Part shown: piece after piece, positions 1-6,185 of the stretch
Layout of the letters: the number at the start of each line of letters is the position of its first letter
How positions within the stretch are numbered: the stretch's first letter is position 1
Assembly (NCBI GenBank): GCA_004557195.1
Contig: SFER01000068.1
Coordinates: forward strand, 1-10,111
DNA from: Bacteroidales bacterium
GTDB lineage: Bacteria; Bacteroidota; Bacteroidia; Bacteroidales; Muribaculaceae
Reading direction: 5' to 3'
Length of the DNA: 10,111 nucleotides
The notes under the pieces: model-generated
What the model was told of the DNA's origin: nothing
Databases searched by the model: none
What the model saw: only the letters and a program-made list of their open reading frames with translations
Translations under genes and position numbers: made by a program

Positions 1-275
1 ACATTGGCGGAAATCTCATCGAAATCGACATAGACACGGTTGCCTTTGCTCTGATAGTATCGCCCGAGTTCCTCTCCGTCGCTCGAAATCACCACCGATG
101 CAAACTTGTCGGTGGGGTTTTTAAGTTCCTCTACGGGAGGCATATAACCAATTACGCCATTGTAGATGAGAGTGAAGAAGAACACCATGCCAAACATAAT
201 GGCAATGAATGTAATCCAGAGCACATGGATGATGTGCCGAGTGCGATATTGCTTATTGTTTTCGATAGTAGCCAT
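1..275 (-). CDS. Penicillin-binding protein 1A (class A PBP), N-terminal fragment
   Basis: This is the start of a bifunctional peptidoglycan glycosyltransferase/transpeptidase; only 91 codons are visible and the gene runs off the left edge. A short basic cytoplasmic segment (residues 1-14) is followed by one hydrophobic membrane segment at about 15-43 (rich in I, F, V, M). Next comes the PBP1A-type juxtamembrane stretch with PPVEELKNP (46-54), VVISSDGEELGRYY (61-74) and VYVDFDEIS (81-89). This matches the region just before the glycosyltransferase domain in class A PBPs, where a phrase like 'EELxNP...SSDGxxLGxYY' is typical. The catalytic domains lie outside the window, so activity cannot be checked. 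The ATG at 275 is the first start in frame and sits about 35 nt after a Bacteroidota -7 element. It follows gldH in the same direction with a 113-nt gap. The family call is fairly sure; the exact PBP subtype is inferred. Confidence 0.85.
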   Translation of the reverse strand, partial: MATIENNKQYRTRHIIHVLWITFIAIMFGMVFFFTLIYNGVIGYMPPVEELKNPTDKFASVVISSDGEELGRYYQSKGNRVYVDFDEISAN

Positions 276-315
276 GAGAATTAACCTTACAATTTATCAA
301 TTACTATAATTTGTG

Positions 316-323
316 CAAACTTA
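316..323 (-). promoter_or_regulatory. Likely Bacteroidota -7 promoter element for the PBP1A gene
   Basis: On the minus strand this reads TAAGTTTG followed by C, an exact match to the Bacteroidota TAnnTTTG consensus. It lies 40 nt upstream of the ATG at 275, giving a leader of roughly 35 nt. No convincing TTTG or TTG is present 19-21 nt further upstream, so the -33 half is weak. It suggests that PBP1A can be transcribed separately from gldH. Confidence 0.45.
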
Positions 324-388
324 CAAAAAACTATTGTAACTGCATAGAACAGGTGGATGGAAAATTTCCTGCAGGCTTGAAATGCAGA

Positions 389-856
389 TTATTTTTCGGG
401 GATGAGCGATATGCCGATGTCGGTGATTCCTGTGATGCGCAGGTCGCGAAGACCCGAAGAAATGACGATGCGGTCGAACGAGTTGAGAGCGCATTTCTCT
501 TTGATAATGAGCGATTTCTCGTAGGACGAGCCGAATCCCTTGCCTAACCATCTGCCGTTGATGTCGGCAAGCGGACAATCGATAGTGTCACATTCAATCA
601 CCGAGTCGTTTTTCTCGAAATTGACAAACAGCCAGATGTTGCGATAGGGGTAGAAAGCGTCGTGTCGCACGGTGAGCACGAGGTCGCCACGCAGCCCGAC
701 GGTGTCGTCGATTGCAAACACTTCGGGGGAGCGAGCATCCCATCCCTCGGGATTGATGGAGTGGAAATCGCTAAAATAATCATGCTTGGGAGCGCATGAG
801 ACGGCTCCCAAGCAGATGATAACAAATGATATTATGAAAACGAGTAATTTATTCAT
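389..856 (-). CDS. gldH: GldH family lipoprotein
   Basis: This 155-residue protein is a predicted lipoprotein. A short positive start (MNK) and a hydrophobic core (4-16) lead to a lipobox-like GAVSC with the lipidated cysteine at residue 21. The mature part carries family features: GWDARSPEVFAI (38-49), LTVRHDAFYPYRNIWLFV (61-78) and an LADINGRWLGKGFGSS block (96-111). GldH was first found as a gliding-motility lipoprotein in Flavobacterium, but it is widespread in non-gliding Bacteroidota, where its role is unknown; envelope localisation is inferred here. The frame stays open upstream for 101 more codons, but the ATG at 856 is chosen because the signal peptide begins exactly there. This start overlaps the end of the upstream ricT-like gene by 8 nt, which suggests translational coupling. 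PBP1A follows. Confidence 0.88.
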   Translation of the reverse strand: MNKLLVFIISFVIICLGAVSCAPKHDYFSDFHSINPEGWDARSPEVFAIDDTVGLRGDLVLTVRHDAFYPYRNIWLFVNFEKNDSVIECDTIDCPLADINGRWLGKGFGSSYEKSLIIKEKCALNSFDRIVISSGLRDLRITGITDIGISLIPEK

Positions 857-2246
857 CGGCAGGCTTGTTATTGGCGTCGGACTGCTTCGGTGGGCGATTC
901 CCTTGACGGTTGCCGTTGTTGCCACTGTTGTTGTCGCCGCGGCGATTGCGGTTGTTGCTGGCTTTGCGTCGGTTAGAGCCGTTGCCGCCATTGGCATTTC
1001 CGTTCTGTTGTCGTGGCGCATCGGGACGGTCGGCTTGTCGCGGGGCTCCATCGCCGTTGCGCGGCTGTTGCTGGCCGCCTCCGCCTTGTCGGTTCTTGTT
1101 TTTCTTCTTTTTCTTTTTGTCAAACCGAGTGAGGCTGTCTTGACCGATAATATCTCCAAACTCTTTTCGTTCGGCTTTTGCAGCAGCAGCGTCGGGGTTG
1201 AGCATATCGGGTTTCACTCCCTGCTTGTTGAGAGCGATAACCTCGAAAGCCCTTGCCGCCGGGATCGTAACGAGATTCACCGGCATATTCTTGTCGGTAG
1301 AATAGGTGATTTCGCGCTTGAAAATGTCGGTTTTGAAGTGGTAGTAGGTCGAGTCCTTGGTGTAGAGGAGGATGTCGCGTTGCGGCATCTGCTTTGATGC
1401 TTCGACATAGGTGTCCACTTCAAAATTGAGGCAACATTTGAGTTTGGCACATTGTCCGGCAAGTTTCTGCGGGTTGAGCGAGATGTCTTGATAGCGAGCG
1501 GCACCTGTAGCCACCGATACGAAACTGCTCATCCAGCTCGAGCAGCATAGCGGTCTGCCACAAGGACCGATACCGCCAATACGCCCGGCTTCCTGGCGAG
1601 CACCGATTTGCTTCATTTCGATGCGAATCTTGAAAGTGTCGGCGAGCACCTTGATGAGTTGTCTGAAATCGACACGCTCGTCGGCAATATAGTAGAAAAT
1701 CGCCTTGTTGCCGTCGCCTTGATACTCGACATCGCCGATTTTCATGTTGAGCCCGAGCTCTTCGGCGATTTTGCGCGAGCGAATCATTGTGTCGGTTTCG
1801 CGCGCTTTGGCAGCCTCGAAATGCTGCAAGTCGCTTTCCTTGGCTTTGCGGAATATGCGCAGAAATTCGACATTGGGGCGGAGGTTGGCTTTCTTGACCT
1901 GTTTTTTCACGAGCGAGCCAACGAGAGTAACCGTTCCGATGTCGTGTCCGGGGTTGGCCTCCACAGCCACAATGTCTCCAATTTGGAGAGGGATATTGGT
2001 GGAATTGCGGTAGAATCCCTTGCGGGTGTTCTTGAAAGTAACCTCCACAAGTTCGTAGTCGTTGAATTCGCCGGGGATGTCGGCGAGCCAGTTAAACGAG
2101 TGGTATTTACCGCGAGGAGCCTTGCAGCAGTTGCTGGGGTGCGCATTGAGGTGGCAGCACCCCACAACACCCGAATCCTCGAGGTTGTTATCCTCGTCTT
2201 GACCGAGATTTTGCAATTCTATTTTTTCATCGTTGTCTTCAACCAT
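849..2246 (-). CDS. ricT: PSP1 domain protein, RicT/YaaT-like
   Basis: This is a 465-residue homologue of the PSP1 family, whose Bacillus subtilis member RicT (YaaT) is part of the Fe-S-containing Y-complex that directs RNase Y cleavage. An acidic N-terminus holds a cysteine cluster (C30, C31, H32, C40, C41). The PSP1 core spans about 60-340, with FKNTRKGFYRN (71-81), VAVEANPGHDIGTV (93-106) and the family's cysteine signatures GIGPCGRPLCCSSW (225-238) and GQCAKLKCCLNFE (264-276). From about 376 the tail is disordered: a lysine run, then a Gly/Asn/Gln/Arg-rich stretch to the end, resembling an RNA-binding low-complexity tail. The start at 2246 is preceded by an SD-like AGGAG that overlaps the rny stop codon, so rny and this gene are very likely cotranscribed. 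It overlaps gldH by 8 nt. The family is certain; the RicT-like role is inferred from homology and neighbourhood. Confidence 0.88.
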   Translation of the reverse strand: MVEDNDEKIELQNLGQDEDNNLEDSGVVGCCHLNAHPSNCCKAPRGKYHSFNWLADIPGEFNDYELVEVTFKNTRKGFYRNSTNIPLQIGDIVAVEANPGHDIGTVTLVGSLVKKQVKKANLRPNVEFLRIFRKAKESDLQHFEAAKARETDTMIRSRKIAEELGLNMKIGDVEYQGDGNKAIFYYIADERVDFRQLIKVLADTFKIRIEMKQIGARQEAGRIGGIGPCGRPLCCSSWMSSFVSVATGAARYQDISLNPQKLAGQCAKLKCCLNFEVDTYVEASKQMPQRDILLYTKDSTYYHFKTDIFKREITYSTDKNMPVNLVTIPAARAFEVIALNKQGVKPDMLNPDAAAAKAERKEFGDIIGQDSLTRFDKKKKKKNKNRQGGGGQQQPRNGDGAPRQADRPDAPRQQNGNANGGNGSNRRKASNNRNRRGDNNSGNNGNRQGNRPPKQSDANNKPADE

Positions 2247-2254
2247 CCTGTCAT

Positions 2255-2259
2255 CTCCT
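2255..2259 (-). promoter_or_regulatory. Shine-Dalgarno-like AGGAG before ricT
   Basis: The minus strand reads AGGAG here, 8 nt before the ricT ATG at 2246 and overlapping the last bases of rny. None of the other starts in the window has a comparable motif, as is normal for Bacteroidota. It supports the ATG at 2246 and coupling with rny, but could be chance. Confidence 0.35.
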
Positions 2260-3799
2260 ATTTAGCGAAACTAACAGCGCGAGTTTCACGGATAACAGTG
2301 ATTCTCACCTGTCCGGGATAAGTCATTTCGTCTTGGATGCGTTTAGCGATTTCAGCCGAGAGTTTTTCGGTTTCGGCATCGGTAATCTTATCGGCACCGA
2401 CAATCACGCGCAATTCGCGACCGGCTTGGATAGCGTAGGTTTTAACCACACCGGGGTAGGAGAGAGCGAGTTGCTCAAGGTCGTTGAGGCGCTTGATGTA
2501 AGCCTCGACCACTTCGCGGCGAGCGCCGGGGCGGGCACCCGAGATGGCGTCGCACACTTGCACGATAGGAGCGAAGAGACTTTCCTGCTCCACTTCGTCG
2601 TGGTGGGCACCGATGGCGTTGCAAATGTCGGGTTTTTCCTTGTATTTTTCGGCGAGTTTCATACCGAGGAGAGCGTGTGGCAATTCAGGCTCTTCGTCGG
2701 GCACCTTGCCGATATCGTGCAACAGACCTGCGCGGCGAGCCTTCTTGGGGTTGAGACCGAGTTCCGAAGCCATGATAGCGCAGAGGTTGGCAGTTTCGCG
2801 AGAGTGTTGCAAGAGGTTTTGACCGTAGCTTGAACGGTATTTCATCTTGCCGACAAGGCGGATTAACTCGGGGTGCAAGCCATGGATACCGAGGTCGATG
2901 GCGGTGCGCTTACCGGTTTCGATAATCTCATCTTCGACTTGTTTTCTCACCTTGGCAACCACTTCCTCAATGCGTGCCGGGTGGATACGACCATCGGCAA
3001 CGAGCTGGTGGAGAGCAAGGCGGGCGATTTCGCGGCGAACCGGGTCAAAGCCTGAGAGGACGATAGCCTCGGGGGTGTCGTCAACGATGATTTCAATTCC
3101 GGTAGCAGCCTCGAGAGCGCGGATGTTGCGACCCTCGCGACCGATGATGCGTCCTTTGATTTCGTCGCTGTCGATGTGGAATACCGTAACGGCATTTTCG
3201 ATGGCGGTTTCGGTAGCCACACGTTGAATCGATTGAACCACAATGCGTTTAGCCTCCTTGTTGGCAGTGAGTTTGGCATCGTCCATGATGTCGTTGATAT
3301 AGGAAGCGGCAGCGGTTTTTGCCTCGTCCTTTAGCGACTCGATGAGTTTTTCCTTAGCCTCCTCGGCAGAAAGCCCCGACACATGTTCGAGAGTTTCTTG
3401 GATGTCGCGTTCGCGGCGGTCGAGTTCCTGCTTGCGCGAGTCGAGCACGCTTGCTTGGTTGTCGAGATTGAGCTTGAGAGTCTCGAGTTCGTTTTTCTTG
3501 CGTTGCAACTCGCCTTGAAGTTGGCTTAACTGGTTTTCTTTCTGCTTGTTGCGAGCCTCGGCTTGTTGAGCTTTTGCGAGGCGTGCATTGGCTTGTTTTT
3601 CGGCTTCCGATTTGATTTTAAGTTCCTCTTCTTTAGCTTCGATGAGTTTGTTCTTTTTAATCACTTCGGCTTGAAGGGCAGCCTCGTCGAGGATAGCCTT
3701 TGCCTTTGATTTGGTAATAGAGCGCAGCACGAAGTACCCGATAACGAGCACAATGAGAGCGGTGGCTGCGGCAGCAATTATTGTTAGATAAGTGTCCAT
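2258..3799 (-). CDS. rny: Ribonuclease Y
   Basis: This is a membrane-anchored endoribonuclease that starts mRNA decay and processing. The 513 residues are the usual family length and all domains are intact. There is an N-terminal transmembrane segment (about 4-25) and a long charged coiled coil (about 35-160). A KH RNA-binding domain follows at about 205-270, with the GRIIGREGRN loop at 216-225. The HD phosphohydrolase domain has H332 (LLQHSRE), the HD pair H361/D362 (LLHDIGK), H399/H400 (GAHHDE) and D417 (CDAISGARPGARRE). The ATG at 3799 is preferred; a GTG at 3844 would add 15 hydrophobic residues but lies inside a terminator-like hairpin. The gene follows zapA after a 115-nt spacer and leads directly into ricT. 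No recognisable promoter was found just upstream, so expression may depend on read-through from the zapB-zapA promoter. Confidence 0.97.
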   Translation of the reverse strand: MDTYLTIIAAAATALIVLVIGYFVLRSITKSKAKAILDEAALQAEVIKKNKLIEAKEEELKIKSEAEKQANARLAKAQQAEARNKQKENQLSQLQGELQRKKNELETLKLNLDNQASVLDSRKQELDRRERDIQETLEHVSGLSAEEAKEKLIESLKDEAKTAAASYINDIMDDAKLTANKEAKRIVVQSIQRVATETAIENAVTVFHIDSDEIKGRIIGREGRNIRALEAATGIEIIVDDTPEAIVLSGFDPVRREIARLALHQLVADGRIHPARIEEVVAKVRKQVEDEIIETGKRTAIDLGIHGLHPELIRLVGKMKYRSSYGQNLLQHSRETANLCAIMASELGLNPKKARRAGLLHDIGKVPDEEPELPHALLGMKLAEKYKEKPDICNAIGAHHDEVEQESLFAPIVQVCDAISGARPGARREVVEAYIKRLNDLEQLALSYPGVVKTYAIQAGRELRVIVGADKITDAETEKLSAEIAKRIQDEMTYPGQVRITVIRETRAVSFAK

Positions 3800-3825
3800 T
3801 ATAAAAAATAAAATATATAATAAAT

Positions 3826-3873
3826 AAAAAAGCACTATCGCCACGCCAATCAGCCTTTGGCGGGAAACAGTGC
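3826..3873 (-). terminator. Intrinsic terminator/attenuator hairpin between zapA and rny
   Basis: In the minus-strand transcript an outer GCACT/AGTGC stem (3869-3873 with 3832-3836) encloses an inner TTGGCG/CGCCAA-type stem (3857-3862 with 3844-3849) that two more G-C pairs can extend across a bulged A. The loop is 7 nt. Six T's (3831-3826) and then AT-only sequence follow immediately. This is the classic form of a rho-independent terminator. It lies downstream of zapA but only 27 nt before the rny ATG, so it may end the zapBA message or attenuate read-through into rny. Confidence 0.7.
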
Positions 3874-3914
3874 GGTTAATAAAAACTCAAAAACAGCAGA
3901 GAAAAGAGCGATAA

Positions 3915-4250
3915 CTACTTGGTGTTGATGAGAATATCATCGAGCTGATGCTCGAACTCATCCAACATTTTGGAAGTGTCGGCTAATTTACGCTCGTTAG
4001 CCGAGACTGTTTCGCTTGCTTTCTCCATCGTCCTATAAAGTTGTGAAGCAAATTTAAGCGCGATAACGGCAAGTTTGGTATTCACCGGCGACTTGTCGCC
4101 ATCGATTTCGCTAAGTTGTTTCCACATCTCGTTCACCTTTTTGGCTCCATCGCGATAATATTTCTCCGAGGCTCTTTTGATATTGAGTTTAACGTCAAAA
4201 AGATTGCCGATGTTTATAGTTATTTTTATATCTTCGTTATTATCGGTCAT
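3915..4250 (-). CDS. zapA: Cell division protein ZapA
   Basis: This 111-residue protein resembles ZapA, a small cytoplasmic FtsZ-binding protein that bundles FtsZ filaments at midcell. It has the typical layout: an N-terminal beta-rich head (DIKITINIGNLFDVKLNIKR, 7-26), a YYRDGAKKVNEMW helix (31-43), the conserved alanine-rich helix around LAVIALKFASQLY (60-72), and a C-terminal coiled coil (about 73-108). The ATG at 4250 is chosen, 10 nt after the stop of the upstream zapB-like gene. An upstream in-frame ATG at 4298 would add 16 residues unlike the family and overlap that gene by 38 nt. The neighbourhood (small coiled-coil gene, zapA, rny) is familiar in Bacteroidota. A terminator-like hairpin follows. 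Confidence 0.85.
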   Translation of the reverse strand: MTDNNEDIKITINIGNLFDVKLNIKRASEKYYRDGAKKVNEMWKQLSEIDGDKSPVNTKLAVIALKFASQLYRTMEKASETVSANERKLADTSKMLDEFEHQLDDILINTK

Positions 4251-4260
4251 TGCATCAAAA

Positions 4261-4557
4261 TCATTCTTGTTTGAGTTGAGCGATGCACTTATCGACATCC
4301 CGCACTAATTGAGAAAGAATGGCGCGACTTTGAGCCAGTTGCTCGGGAGAATTTGCGAAAGCTCTAACGACATGGCTATATTCAAGGTCGGTTTTGAGCG
4401 TGTCTATCTCCTTTCTTAGTTTCCGGTTCTCGGCGTCTTTTTTCCGACAAGCCTCATCGAGTTCCTGCAAACGAGTCTCCAAGACCTTGTAGCGCTCGAG
4501 GAGGAGTGCCATTTTGCTACGAATGCGAGGCAACTTGTCTTCAAAATTTTCCGCCAT
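4261..4557 (-). CDS. Small coiled-coil protein upstream of zapA (ZapB-like)
   Basis: This is a 98-residue, highly charged, mostly helical protein. Residues about 13-60 form a coiled coil with leucine heptads (for example LLLERYKVLETRLQELDEA, 18-36). A C-terminal helix, ILSQLVRDVDKCIAQL (80-95), resembles the end of the unnamed Bacteroidota proteins commonly encoded just before zapA. There is no signal peptide or membrane segment. Position and shape suggest a division-associated partner of ZapA, comparable in kind to ZapB, but this is inferred from context because coiled coils give little family information. The ATG at 4557 lies just after a strong promoter, so this is the first gene of the leftward cluster, and it sits 10 nt from zapA. 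Confidence 0.75.
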   Translation of the reverse strand: MAENFEDKLPRIRSKMALLLERYKVLETRLQELDEACRKKDAENRKLRKEIDTLKTDLEYSHVVRAFANSPEQLAQSRAILSQLVRDVDKCIAQLKQE

Positions 4558-4572
4558 TATTCCAATTTTTTA

Positions 4573-4606
4573 CAAATATAGTGATAAAGATTGGAAAAAC
4601 CTCAAA
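4573..4606 (-). promoter_or_regulatory. Promoter of the zapB-like/zapA cluster
   Basis: On the minus strand TTTG (4606-4603) is followed after 22 nt by TATATTTG (4580-4573), an exact TAnnTTTG -7 element of the Bacteroidota type. The spacer is slightly longer than the usual 19-21 nt. The ATG at 4557 is only 15 nt beyond the element, which implies a leader of about ten bases. Confidence 0.6.
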
Positions 4607-4713
4607 TAAATGGGATTTTTTAATAAAAGTAGTCATTTTTTTATTAAAACAGCCTCGGAAATGCCTCTTGAAGGTGGAAAAATGCCATGATTGGGAATTT
4701 TAACCACTTTGTT

Positions 4714-4744
4714 TTTGCTGAATTGGAAAAAAGTTGTAATTTAG
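4714..4744 (+). promoter_or_regulatory. Promoter of guaD
   Basis: TTTG (4714-4717), a 19-nt spacer and TAATTTAG (4737-4744) match the Bacteroidota -33/-7 pattern with one mismatch in the -7 element. Transcription would start near 4750, giving a leader of about 25 nt before the ATG at 4774. The leader is A-rich with no Shine-Dalgarno sequence and is too short for a purine riboswitch. Confidence 0.6.
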
Positions 4745-4773
4745 CAGTTCATTAATCTTTAAAACAACGCAAA

Positions 4774-5259
4774 ATGAAGAATTCAATTACAGAAAAAGAT
4801 AGAGAATTTCTGCGCCAGGCTTGCCGCCTCGCCGAGGAAAATATCGACCGAGGAGGAGGACCCTTCGGAGCAGTGATTGTGAAAGACGGCGAGGTGCTCT
4901 CGCAAGGTGCCAATTCGGTTACAATCGACAACGACCCCACAGCACATGCCGAGGTTAACGCTATTCGCAGTGCCTGTGCCAAGACCGGCAGTTTCAAACT
5001 CGACGGTTGCGTGGTGTATAGCTCGTGCGAGCCATGCCCGATGTGCCTCAGCGCCCTCTACTGGGCAGGAGTGAGCCGCATCTATTTCGGCAACACCAAG
5101 ACCGACGCCAAGAATATCAATTTCGATGACAGTTTCATCTACGATGAGATTGACAAACTCCCCGAGGCTCGTTTCATTCCTTGCGTGAGAATCGACGAGC
5201 CGGAAGCCATAAAGGCATTCCAAAAATGGGAAAACAAGAGCGACAAAATTGAATATTAG
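4774..5259 (+). CDS. guaD: Guanine deaminase, GuaD-type (cytidine-deaminase fold)
   Basis: This 161-residue cytosolic zinc hydrolase is predicted to convert guanine to xanthine and ammonia in purine salvage and catabolism. The deaminase signature is complete: PTAHAEVNAIR (55-65) with zinc ligand H58 and proton shuttle E60, and SSCEPCPMC (83-91) with zinc ligands C88 and C91. GGPFGAVIVKDG (28-39) forms part of the purine pocket. The C-terminal FDDSFIYDEIDK (117-128) and the final IEY closely resemble Bacillus GuaD, whose tail closes the active site of its partner in a domain-swapped dimer. This favours guanine deaminase over tRNA adenosine deaminase TadA or cytosine deaminase. It is the only plus-strand gene, has its own promoter, and its last codons overlap the convergent radical SAM gene by 4 nt. 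Confidence 0.88.
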   Translation: MKNSITEKDREFLRQACRLAEENIDRGGGPFGAVIVKDGEVLSQGANSVTIDNDPTAHAEVNAIRSACAKTGSFKLDGCVVYSSCEPCPMCLSALYWAGVSRIYFGNTKTDAKNINFDDSFIYDEIDKLPEARFIPCVRIDEPEAIKAFQKWENKSDKIEY

Positions 5260-6176
5260 TCGCGCTCCCTGCGCAATTCGCGGCTCTTTTTGAGCCGGTT
5301 GTGGAGCAGGTGAGTGAATTCATAGTTTTTCAGCCCCCACTTGGGAGATATGAGCAGGTGGGACGGCGATTGAGACACAAAGCGTTCGATGGCAATAGTG
5401 GAAGGAATAATTTCCACCCATCGAGCGCACATTTTTATATATTCCTCGACAGTCCAGTTTATCACCGAGAGCGATCCGTCGGCAACTTGCTTCGCCAGGC
5501 GGGTGCCGCGAATGAGTTGGAGTTGGTGAATCTTGATAGTATCGAGAGGGAGTTGAGCCACACGGCGAGCTGTTTCGACCATATCCTCGGTGGTTTCGCC
5601 GGGAAGACCGAGGATGAGGTGCGCGCCCACCGGGATGCCCCTTGCGTGGGTTCGGCGGATAGCCTCGACCGATTCAGCCCATGAGTGCCCGCGGTTGATA
5701 GTCTTGAGAGTGGAATCGTGGGAAGTTTCAACGCCATATTCCACCATCACGAAATGCGTGCGCGACAACGATTCGAGGTAGTCGAGGAGCGTGTCGGGCA
5801 TACAATCGGGGCGCGTGCCGATGATAATCCCCACCACATCGGGTTGCGCAAGAGCCTCGTTGTACATGTCGCGGAGAGTGTCTATGTCGGCATAGGTATT
5901 TGTATAAGCCTGGAAATAAGCGAGATATTTTGTGTGGGGATATTTGCGGGCGAAAAACTGCTTCCCTTCTTCGATTTGCGCCGCTATCCCTTTCGATGGC
6001 TTGCAATAATCGGGGTTGAAGGTTTGGTTGTTGCAATAAGTGCAACCACCCACACCTTTCGAGCCATCGCGGTTGGGGCATGTGAAACCGGCGTTTATCG
6101 AAATCTTCTGCACCTTGAAAGGGAAGAAACGCCGAAGGAACGCAGCAAAATCGGTGTAAAGTTGCTCCTCTGCCAT
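5256..6176 (-). CDS. TIGR01212 family radical SAM protein (YhcC-like)
   Basis: This 306-residue radical SAM protein matches the TIGR01212 family (E. coli YhcC), which is related in its N-terminal part to Elp3-like enzymes. The cluster motif is the family's atypical form, C33-x11-C45-x2-C48, within CPNRDGSKGVGGCTYCNN (33-50), instead of the common CxxxCxxC. Other family landmarks are LAYFQAYTNTYA (85-96), IIIGTRPDC (117-125), MVEYGVETSHD (144-154), NRGHSW (161-166) and GAHLILGLPGET (184-195). The length is normal and nothing is missing. The reaction is not established, so no function is assigned. The ATG at 6176 lies 9 nt after the aroC stop, making it the last gene of the rho cluster. Its stop overlaps that of convergent guaD, leaving no room for a dedicated terminator. 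Confidence 0.92.
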   Translation of the reverse strand: MAEEQLYTDFAAFLRRFFPFKVQKISINAGFTCPNRDGSKGVGGCTYCNNQTFNPDYCKPSKGIAAQIEEGKQFFARKYPHTKYLAYFQAYTNTYADIDTLRDMYNEALAQPDVVGIIIGTRPDCMPDTLLDYLESLSRTHFVMVEYGVETSHDSTLKTINRGHSWAESVEAIRRTHARGIPVGAHLILGLPGETTEDMVETARRVAQLPLDTIKIHQLQLIRGTRLAKQVADGSLSVINWTVEEYIKMCARWVEIIPSTIAIERFVSQSPSHLLISPKWGLKNYEFTHLLHNRLKKSRELRRERD

Positions 6177-6185
6177 TTGCGGAAT

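Noticed and set aside
857..1159. 101-codon upstream extension of the gldH frame, possible frameshift fusion with the ricT tail
   Set aside because: The signal peptide and lipobox begin exactly at the ATG at 856, so an N-terminal extension would block lipoprotein export. The extension overlaps the low-complexity ricT tail, where open frames arise easily. The A-rich lysine run could slip, but nothing else supports programmed frameshifting.
3800..3844. GTG start for rny adding 15 hydrophobic residues
   Set aside because: The GTG lies in the terminator-like hairpin and the added codons are the AT-rich spacer. The ATG at 3799 gives the usual family length and membrane anchor.
3800..3914. 6S RNA downstream of zapA, as in enterobacteria
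   Set aside because: The spacer is only 115 nt and folds as a compact hairpin plus T-run. A 6S RNA is about 180-200 nt with a large central bubble, which is not evident here.
4251..4298. Upstream ATG at 4298 for zapA
   Set aside because: It would overlap the preceding gene by 38 nt and add 16 residues with no resemblance to ZapA. The ATG at 4250 places the conserved head domain at the usual distance.
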